NCBI GenBank assembly: GCA_903869875.1
Contig: CAIQAW010000029.1
Location: 1-6,425, forward strand
Source: Candidatus Nomurabacteria bacterium
Lineage (GTDB): Bacteria; Patescibacteriota; Minisyncoccia; Phycocordibacterales; UBA9973
Direction of reading: 5' to 3'
Length of the DNA: 6,425 nucleotides
Of this stretch, positions 1-3,618 are shown in pieces. The notes beneath the pieces were generated by a model, which had not been told where the DNA came from, searched no databases, and saw nothing but the letters and a program-made list of their open reading frames with translations. A program made the position numbers and the translations under genes. The stretch's first letter is position 1. Every line of letters starts with the position of its first letter.

Positions 1-192
1 AACCAACGCCGCGCTGCTTTGAATAAAATTCTGAGTTGAGGCTGACAGAGCTGCAGTTAGATCTTTTTGTAAGTTGCCGGTCGAAACTACTGCCCCTTGA
101 TTGTTAATAGAAGAAGGTGAAACTAAGGAAGCTGAAACTGAAGACCCTGAACCCGAGGAAATGTAAAATAAAAAAAATCGATGCATAAGCAT
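1..192 (-). CDS. Ser-rich open reading frame, 3' end cut by window edge (hypothetical)
   Basis: On the minus strand this frame has no stop from the window edge up to ATG codons at 190-192 and 184-186. It gives a 64-residue partial peptide starting MLMHRFFLFY, followed by a Ser/Gly-rich stretch (SSGSGSSVSASLVSPSS) and then a more ordinary Ala/Gln/Asn-rich segment. All three plus-strand frames are broken here, so the minus frame is the only candidate. The hydrophobic N-terminus is encoded by the T-tract of the terminator at 165-207, so it may be a by-product of that hairpin and the real start may differ. The frame stays open upstream to an ATG at 289-291 inside the DsbA-like gene, in another frame. 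A Ser-rich linker would suit a secreted or surface protein, but I recognise no family. Confidence 0.4.
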   Translation of the reverse strand, partial: MLMHRFFLFYISSGSGSSVSASLVSPSSINNQGAVVSTGNLQKDLTAALSASTQNFIQSSAALV

Positions 193-207
193 CGGTTTTT
201 TTATTTT
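165..207. terminator. Rho-independent terminator after the DsbA-like gene
   Basis: The stem CGATGC / GCATCG (179-184 and 189-194) closes a 4-nt ATAA loop. An A-tract lies on one side (170-177) and a T-tract on the other (196-202), so it can work in both directions. Read on the minus strand it begins 3 nt after the stop of the DsbA-like gene and ends in eight T residues, which is the classical arrangement for stopping that transcript. The minus-strand frame at 1-192 runs through the hairpin, which is unusual. Confidence 0.8.
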
Positions 208-209
208 CT

Positions 210-1001
210 TTATGACGCTGATGAATTTATGGTAAACATTGCGTCTAGGTATTTCCAGAATGTTGCGTCGTCTGAAAGTTTTGCAACACATTCACTGGCA
301 ACGGCTTCCATGCGGGATTTGGGGTGTAGTCGGTCTAGTGGGTAGTGGCGGTAAACCCATGCAACTTTGTCCCCGTAGGCGTCTTTTATTTGGTGCATAG
401 TTGTGTGGAAGCGTTGGCAGTATGGGCAGTCAGAATCTGAATATTCTACTATTATTATTGGTGCGTTGGGGCTACCTACAATATGGTCGCCTGGCAGTAA
501 CACTGTTGTTGCAGTGGGTTTCTGTTCTGCTTCTAGTGGTATGGTTTTACCTGCCAAACCTGCGTCTATAACTGTTTTAATTGTTTCTATAGGCAAAGAC
601 CCAACAATTTGTATTTGTTGGTTAGTACTTGCAACCATAATTATAGAAGTTGGAGTGCCTTGTATACCCAGTGGTGCTGCAAGGGCAATCTGATCTTTTA
701 CTGTTTGTTCTGCGTCACCAGCGTCCATACATGCTTCAAATTTGTTTGCATCAATGCCCATGTTTGTAGCAAAAAGTTCTATAGCACTGTATTCTTTACC
801 ATTAGTTGGTTTGTTGTTTGTTTTATCCGGTGCAAATACAAATATCAAGGCAAGGCCTATAATAACTGCTGCAGTAACTATAGCTTGGGGTATACCGAAG
901 CCTGTGTTAGTTGTTTGGTTTACTGTAGTGCCTTGTACTGTTTTTTCAGTATTTTCAGGCACTATGTTTGTGTCGTTTTGTGTGTTGTGTTCATTTTCCA
1001 T
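210..1001 (-). CDS. Membrane-anchored DsbA-like thiol oxidoreductase with circularly permuted domain
   Basis: This 263-residue protein is predicted to catalyse thiol-disulfide exchange outside the cytoplasmic membrane. Residues 1-34 are polar, and about 35-57 form one transmembrane anchor (IPQAIVTAAVIIGLALIFVF). Next comes what is normally the C-terminal half of a DsbA domain: helical residues 70-112 with NMGIDANKFEACMDAG, the cis-proline loop GTPTS (115-119), then a strand and final helix (about 129-150). A 20-residue linker (KTIPLEAEQKPTATTVLLPG) leads to the normally N-terminal half: DHIVGSPNAPIIIVEYS, the catalytic CPYC (192-195), VYRHYPLDRLHPKSR and the FWKYLDAMF helix. Both halves are complete and present once, but in swapped order, and the break falls in the usual loop of the helical insert. 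The start lies 6 nt after a TATAAT box and has no ribosome binding site. That it is a DsbA relative is nearly certain. Its redox direction and partner are unknown. Confidence 0.9.
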   Translation of the reverse strand: MENEHNTQNDTNIVPENTEKTVQGTTVNQTTNTGFGIPQAIVTAAVIIGLALIFVFAPDKTNNKPTNGKEYSAIELFATNMGIDANKFEACMDAGDAEQTVKDQIALAAPLGIQGTPTSIIMVASTNQQIQIVGSLPIETIKTVIDAGLAGKTIPLEAEQKPTATTVLLPGDHIVGSPNAPIIIVEYSDSDCPYCQRFHTTMHQIKDAYGDKVAWVYRHYPLDRLHPKSRMEAVASECVAKLSDDATFWKYLDAMFTINSSAS

Positions 1002-1007
1002 GTGTGT

Positions 1008-1035
1008 ATTATACCCCGTAGTAGAGTTTTTTAAA
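1008..1035 (-). promoter_or_regulatory. Promoter of the DsbA-like gene, apparently leaderless
   Basis: A perfect TATAAT (-10) occupies 1013-1008 on the minus strand. Sixteen bases further upstream lies TTTAAA (1035-1030), a weak -35 matching four of six consensus bases. A transcript starting seven bases after the -10 box would begin at 1001, the A of the ATG, so the mRNA should have no leader. One arm of the inverted repeat 1014-1054 fills the bases directly upstream of the -10 box. Confidence 0.65.
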
Positions 1036-1054
1036 AGTAAAATTCACTACGGGG
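1014..1054. promoter_or_regulatory. 9-bp inverted repeat in the divergent promoter region, possible operator
   Basis: CCCCGTAGT (1014-1022) and ACTACGGGG (1046-1054) are perfect inverted copies separated by 23 AT-rich bases. One arm touches the -10 box of the DsbA-like gene and its weak -35 lies inside the loop, so a dimeric protein bound here could block polymerase. No T-tract follows on either strand, so it is not a terminator. The arm resembles the CCCGTTAG arms of the two elements in the rpsB-tsf operon without being identical. Confidence 0.45.
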
Positions 1055-1070
1055 GCTGCCACTTAATTTG

Positions 1071-1098
1071 TTGCATTAATCTTATTTTGTGCTATTAT
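1071..1098 (+). promoter_or_regulatory. Promoter of the tRNA-Thr gene
   Basis: TTGCAT (1071-1076) and TATTAT (1093-1098) are separated by 16 bases. A TG one base before the -10 (TGCTATTAT) makes an extended -10 element. Transcription would start near 1105, about 20 bases before the mature tRNA. Confidence 0.6.
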
Positions 1099-1104
1099 AT
1101 TCCT

Positions 1105-1122
1105 ATTGCCACTAATGGTAAT
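1105..1122 (+). other. Small hairpin in the tRNA 5' leader
   Basis: ATTGCCA (1105-1111) and TGGTAAT (1116-1122) pair over seven positions, with one G-U wobble, around a CTAA loop. The hairpin starts at the predicted transcription start and ends two bases before the mature tRNA 5' end, so it would be the whole leader that RNase P removes. Confidence 0.4.
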
Positions 1123-1124
1123 AA

Positions 1125-1200
1125 GCCGCTTTAGCTCAGTTGGTAGAGCAATACTTTTGTAAAGTATGGGTCCTCGGTTCAAGTCCGAGAAGCGGCTCCA
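1125..1200 (+). tRNA. trnT(ugu): tRNA-Thr (anticodon UGU), CCA encoded
   Basis: The 76-base gene folds into a complete cloverleaf. The acceptor stem is GCCGCTT / AAGCGGC. The D arm is GCTC-AGTTGGTA-GAGC. The anticodon stem ATACT / AGTAT closes the loop TTTGTAA with anticodon TGT, which reads ACA and, by wobble, other Thr codons. The variable loop is GGGTC, and the T arm is CTCGG / CCGAG around TTCAAGT. The discriminator base is T, followed by a genomically encoded CCA. No mismatch is visible in any stem. Its own promoter lies just upstream and a strong terminator begins 12 bases downstream, so it is a single-gene unit facing the rpsB operon. Confidence 0.97.
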
Positions 1201-1211
1201 AAAATACAGTA

Positions 1212-1249
1212 AAATAAATAAAAGCCCCTTACGGGGCTTTTATTTATTT
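1212..1249. terminator. Bidirectional terminator between tRNA-Thr and the rpsB-tsf operon
   Basis: A perfect 17-bp stem (1212-1228 with 1233-1249) has core GCCCC / GGGGC and a TTAC loop. The outer stem is all A-T and gives a T-rich tail on both strands. It ends the tRNA transcript on the plus strand and the rpsB-tsf-hypothetical transcript on the minus strand. The stop codon (1244-1246) and the last codon of the small membrane protein lie inside the stem, so the minus-strand gene and its terminator overlap. Confidence 0.92.
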
Positions 1250-1657
1250 ATCGCGTTCTTCTTCTTTTATTTTGGCCTTTAGTTGTTTAATTTTATATTT
1301 GTATTCTACAACACTACGCCAGAAGAATGAATTTTGATGTTCCTCGGGGGTAATAGGCTTTTTCGAGAAGAATGCATACACACGTGGCATATGTAGTTCG
1401 AAAAACTTTGCTATGCGTGCACCAGTACGAATTCTAAATTCAGATATGGTTATAAATGCACTGTGCAAACCACGGCTAATGCGGTAGGCAATAAACTTTG
1501 CAGTCTGAGTAATAACCTTTTTTTCGTGTAACTGTGTTTTATGTATAGTGTCTACTGTTATAACACCAGTGCGTAGTAAATACGCGCGGTAGCAAGTTGT
1601 AACATACAACGCCACAGCAGATAGTATAAATATTACGATTAAAAAGGTTGTACCCAT
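1244..1657 (-). CDS. Small single-pass membrane protein of unknown function, third gene of the rpsB-tsf operon
   Basis: This 137-residue basic protein is not one I recognise. Residues 4-22 form a hydrophobic segment (TFLIVIFILSAVALYVTTC) without a cleavage site I can see, so it is probably a signal anchor. Residues 23-100 are amphipathic and rich in Arg, Lys and Phe. The end, about 112-137, is a highly charged Lys/Glu helix (KIKQLKAKIKEEERDK) that could form a coiled coil or touch RNA or the ribosome surface. It follows tsf in the same direction and ends in the shared terminator, so co-transcription with rpsB and tsf is likely. An in-frame TGA (1681-1679) lies eight codons upstream with no start codon in between, so ATG 1657 is the first possible start. 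That ATG forms the end of the palindromic element and no ribosome binding site precedes it. The continuous frame and plausible membrane topology suggest a real gene. Confidence 0.72.
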   Translation of the reverse strand: MGTTFLIVIFILSAVALYVTTCYRAYLLRTGVITVDTIHKTQLHEKKVITQTAKFIAYRISRGLHSAFITISEFRIRTGARIAKFFELHMPRVYAFFSKKPITPEEHQNSFFWRSVVEYKYKIKQLKAKIKEEERDK

Positions 1658-1779
1658 CCCGTTAGAAGCAGATCGCGATCAGTGCGATTTTTGGCTTAAT
1701 TATATTAGTAATTATATTTTGCAATCTATACATATTTTTTTTATTAGATTATTGCGATTGCGGCTTCTAACGGGACCAT
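1654..1779 (-). repeat. Palindrome-bounded intergenic element 1 (tsf to membrane-protein gene)
   Basis: The 13-bp arms TCCCGTTAGAAGC (1657-1669 on the plus strand) and GCTTCTAACGGGA (1763-1775) are perfect inverted copies enclosing about 93 AT-rich bases. A second imperfect pairing lies inside (CGCGATC 1674-1680 with GATTGCG 1756-1762). A 10-bp palindrome GATCGCGATC sits at 1671-1680. On the minus strand the element ends at the A of the next ATG. The four bases ATGG occur on both sides (1779-1776 and 1657-1654). The outer 10 bases of each arm are shared with element 2. It could be a small non-autonomous insertion or a structured RNA that hides the start codon. I see no encoded protein. Confidence 0.75.
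1699..1716 (-). promoter_or_regulatory. Two TATAAT boxes inside element 1, possible internal promoter
   Basis: TATAATTA occurs twice on the minus strand, with -10-like hexamers at 1716-1711 and 1704-1699. The downstream copy would start RNA near 1692, about 35 bases before the ATG of the membrane-protein gene. No convincing -35 is correctly spaced (TTGCAA at 1724-1719 is only 14 bases from the second box), and AT-rich DNA produces such boxes by chance. Confidence 0.25.
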
Positions 1780-1794
1780 GTTCCGCTATTAATA

Positions 1795-2568
1795 TTATAC
1801 TGTAAATTGAGTAAATGAAACAATACTTGCACCTGCTTCCTTAAGTAATTGACCGATAGTTTTTGATGGATCTTTGATAAAGTTTTGTTCTACCAAAGTG
1901 TATTCCTTAAAGTATGTGTCTAGTTTACCTTGAAGTATTTTTGCTTTCATTTCAGCTGGTTTGTCAGATTCGTTAACTTCAGCAGTAAATAGTTCTGTAA
2001 CTTTTACTTTGTCGTCTTCACTTATGTCAGCTACAGTTGTAAAGCGTGGGTACATAGCTGTAACATGCATTGCTATGTCGCGTGCTAGGTCTTTGTTACC
2101 ACCTTCTAGTACAACTACAGCGGCGTTTTTACCATTGTGGTTGTATGAACCTACTGTAGAACCGGCTAGTACCGCAGTTGTACCAAGTTGGATGTTTTCG
2201 CCAATCTTTTGTACTAATGGGTCTATCATTTCTTTTGCTTTCGCAGAAACTTCATCTGTACCTTCAGTCAACGCAAGGTCGGTTAGGGTGTTAACTAGCG
2301 CTACGAAGTCGTCGTTTTTAGCTACGAAGTCTGTTTCGCATAGTAGTGTTATAACAGCTGTTTTGTCAGCACCGTCTTTAACGTTTATTAAACCTGCGCC
2401 TAATGTACGGTCTGACTTTTTAGCAGCACTTGCACTTGATTGTTTGCGTAGCAATATCAAAGCAGTTTCCATGTCGCCATCAGATTCTTCTAAAGCTTTT
2501 TTACATTGCATTACTGATACACCTGTTGTATCGCGTAATTCTTTTACCATTTCTGTTGTGATTATCAT
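1795..2568 (-). CDS. tsf: Translation elongation factor Ts
   Basis: EF-Ts is the guanine-nucleotide exchange factor that releases GDP from EF-Tu in the cytoplasm. From ATG 2568 the protein has 257 residues, slightly shorter than the E. coli protein. Residues 1-55 match the N-terminal UBA-like module that contacts EF-Tu (MVKELRDTTGVSVMQCKKAL, then DRTLGAG). The EF-Tu contact core TDFVAKNDDF is at 79-88. The dimerisation/core region follows, and the C-terminus SKTIGQLLKEAG...SFTQFTV fits the family end. The frame remains open upstream to an ATG at 2610, which would add MFNKLNLALPISNG. I chose 2568 because the family begins at this MI(T)TEMVKELR and the extra codons read through the arm of element 2. 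The gene follows rpsB, the standard bacterial partner. No Shine-Dalgarno is present; CTAACGGG directly precedes the ATG. Confidence 0.97.
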   Translation of the reverse strand: MIITTEMVKELRDTTGVSVMQCKKALEESDGDMETALILLRKQSSASAAKKSDRTLGAGLINVKDGADKTAVITLLCETDFVAKNDDFVALVNTLTDLALTEGTDEVSAKAKEMIDPLVQKIGENIQLGTTAVLAGSTVGSYNHNGKNAAVVVLEGGNKDLARDIAMHVTAMYPRFTTVADISEDDKVKVTELFTAEVNESDKPAEMKAKILQGKLDTYFKEYTLVEQNFIKDPSKTIGQLLKEAGASIVSFTQFTV

Positions 2569-2765
2569 CCCGTTAGAGATAGGAAGTGCCAAATTTAATT
2601 TATTGAACACTTATCTATTTTAAATTTAATTATAATTTTCTCGACTATTAATATTTTTTTATAAGGCACTTCCGTAGATATCTTATTTGCCGTATATATC
2701 TTACCATATTTTATTTTCTAACACATAGTAACAATACAACATTTGTTATCTCTAACGGGATTCAT
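2565..2765 (-). repeat. Palindrome-bounded intergenic element 2 (rpsB to tsf)
   Basis: The 15-bp arms ATCCCGTTAGAGATA (2567-2581 on the plus strand) and TATCTCTAACGGGAT (2747-2761) are perfect inverted copies. Nested directly inside the first arm is GGAAGTGCC (2582-2590), which pairs with GGCACTTCC (2665-2673). The loop of the inner stem is extremely AT-rich. Seventy-three bases between the inner and outer right arms hold two 14-bp direct repeats. The element begins about 15 bases after the rpsB stop and ends inside the tsf ATG. ATGA flanks both sides (2765-2762 and 2568-2565). It shares its outermost 10 bases with element 1. The insertion-sequence and regulatory-RNA readings both remain open. 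Confidence 0.78.
2672..2703. repeat. Two 14-bp direct repeats inside element 2
   Basis: CCGTAGATATCTTA (2672-2685) and CCGTATATATCTTA (2690-2703) differ at one base and are spaced 18 bp start to start. On the minus strand they read TAAGATATMTACGG. The near-two-turn spacing would put two bound proteins on roughly the same DNA face, so an operator is possible. The first copy overlaps the end of the nested stem. Confidence 0.55.
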
Positions 2766-2777
2766 ATCCAAAATGGA

Positions 2778-3449
2778 TTATTGGTTTTTGTAAGCTTTTT
2801 TAAGCTCGTCAATAAAGAATGAAATACTAGATACAGACCCATCGTTAGCAACAATAGGGAATGTAGCAACGCGGTTGTCGCAGTCTGTGTTCATAAGTGC
2901 AATAACTGGTATGTTCATTTTTTGACATTCAGTAACTGCAATGTGTTCGCGTTTAGCGTCAACAACTATAACCGCAAAAGGCATAGCTGTCATTGTTATA
3001 AGACCTGAAAAGTTTGTTTCCATGTCGGCTATTTCACGGTCGATAAGTAAACGTTCTTTCTTAGTGTATTTTTCAAGTTCACCACTGTCGCGGTCAGCTT
3101 TTAGTTGTATCAAGCGGGCGATACGTTTTTTAATTTCATTGAAATTTGTTAACACGCCACCTACCCAACGTTCAGTTACAGAAAGGGTACTAGTGTCGGT
3201 TGCAGCATCTAATACTGCTTTTTTGGCTTCAGGTTTTACCCCTACCCAAAGTATTTGTTTGCCTTTAGAACCAAGGTCTTTCAAAAATGTTTTTGCATTT
3301 TCTAGTTGAACTTCAGTTTGTATAAGGTCGATAATATCAACACGGTTTTTGGTGCCGTATATAAATTTTGATGCAGAAGGGTGGCGACGAGTTTTTGAAT
3401 ACCCGAAATGTGCCCCTTTTTCGAACATCGTGTCAATAAGGTTAGACAT
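2778..3449 (-). CDS. rpsB: 30S ribosomal protein S2
   Basis: S2 binds the head-body junction of the small ribosomal subunit late in assembly and is needed for S1 or mRNA-platform function. The 223-residue product is a normal to slightly short S2. Signature regions in order are EKGAHFGYSKTRRHPSASKF (10-29), NRVDIIDLIQT (35-45), WVGGVLTNF (95-103), the coiled-coil region with KKERLLIDREI (130-140), VVDAKREHIAV (162-172), IPVIALMNTDCD (180-191) and the end PIVANDGSVSSI (198-209). The start at 3449 gives the expected N-terminus MSNLIDTMFEKGAHFG. It is the first gene of the rpsB-tsf operon. The predicted promoter leaves a leader of about 84 bases, long enough for the autoregulation common in ribosomal-protein operons. 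No Shine-Dalgarno is visible. Confidence 0.97.
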   Translation of the reverse strand: MSNLIDTMFEKGAHFGYSKTRRHPSASKFIYGTKNRVDIIDLIQTEVQLENAKTFLKDLGSKGKQILWVGVKPEAKKAVLDAATDTSTLSVTERWVGGVLTNFNEIKKRIARLIQLKADRDSGELEKYTKKERLLIDREIADMETNFSGLITMTAMPFAVIVVDAKREHIAVTECQKMNIPVIALMNTDCDNRVATFPIVANDGSVSSISFFIDELKKAYKNQ

Positions 3450-3466
3450 AAAAAATTCTATGGTTA

Positions 3467-3472
3467 ATTATA
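3467..3472 (-). promoter_or_regulatory. Second -10-like box close to rpsB
   Basis: TATAAT at 3472-3467 on the minus strand would place a start about 11 bases before the rpsB ATG. No recognisable -35 is correctly spaced, so I rank it below the promoter at 3540-3568. Confidence 0.3.
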
Positions 3473-3477
3473 TAATG

Positions 3478-3532
3478 CTTCCGTTTTTAAGCATTCCAGC
3501 CTATTTACAAAGGGTTTTAACCTTCACGGAAG
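3478..3532 (-). promoter_or_regulatory. Inverted repeat in the rpsB leader, possible autoregulatory structure
   Basis: CTTCCGT (3478-3484) and ACGGAAG (3526-3532) are perfect inverted copies. If rpsB is transcribed from the promoter at 3540-3568, the upstream arm begins the mRNA and the stem encloses most of the leader. A smaller GGTT-AA-AACC hairpin sits within it. Ribosomal-protein leaders often bind their own product; that S2 does so here is an inference. Confidence 0.4.
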
Positions 3533-3539
3533 TACTGAT

Positions 3540-3568
3540 ATAGTACCAGAAAAACACCTATTTTGCAA
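3540..3568 (-). promoter_or_regulatory. Main promoter of the rpsB-tsf operon
   Basis: On the minus strand TTGCAA (3568-3563) and TACTAT (3545-3540) are separated by 17 bases. A TG one base before the -10 (TGGTACTAT) makes an extended -10. RNA would start near 3533. The same palindromic TTGCAA is also correctly placed as the -35 of the divergent proS promoter. Confidence 0.6.
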
Positions 3569-3590
3569 GGCTGATACTACATTGTATAAA
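3563..3590 (+). promoter_or_regulatory. Promoter of proS
   Basis: TTGCAA (3563-3568) and TATAAA (3585-3590) are separated by 16 bases, giving a start near 3597 and a leader of about 22 bases. A second -10-like TACTAT at 3605-3610 would give an almost leaderless mRNA instead. Polymerase on this promoter and on that of rpsB would compete for the shared -35. Confidence 0.55.
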
Positions 3591-3618
3591 ACAGTGTTTT
3601 AGAGTACTATGTCTATAT

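Noticed and set aside
165..291. Programmed frameshift joining the DsbA-like protein to the Ser-rich frame
   Set aside because: The DsbA domain is complete before its stop. The alternative frame passes through a terminator hairpin, and I see no convincing slippery site with a following stimulator.
1014..1054. Inverted repeat as a terminator
   Set aside because: No T-tract follows on either strand, and a promoter box abuts it. A regulatory site fits better.
403..1134. Several plus-strand frames opposite the DsbA-like gene, one running into the tRNA region
   Set aside because: They mirror a well-supported minus-strand gene, are Cys- or Val-rich by composition only, and one enters the tRNA promoter and tRNA sequence.
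2569..2610. N-terminal extension of EF-Ts (MFNKLNLALPISNG) from ATG 2610
   Set aside because: The family normally starts at the internal methionine, and the extra codons are the palindromic arm of element 2. The same TCTAACGGG precedes the next gene, where it is not part of an extension.
1961..2623. Long plus-strand frame opposite tsf
   Set aside because: It is antisense to a clear EF-Ts gene and its Ser/Thr/Ala-rich translation resembles no family. It is a composition shadow.
1657..2761. CRISPR array made of CCCGTTAG repeats
   Set aside because: The copies are inverted pairs at the gap ends, far apart and of unequal spacing, with no direct-repeat/spacer pattern.
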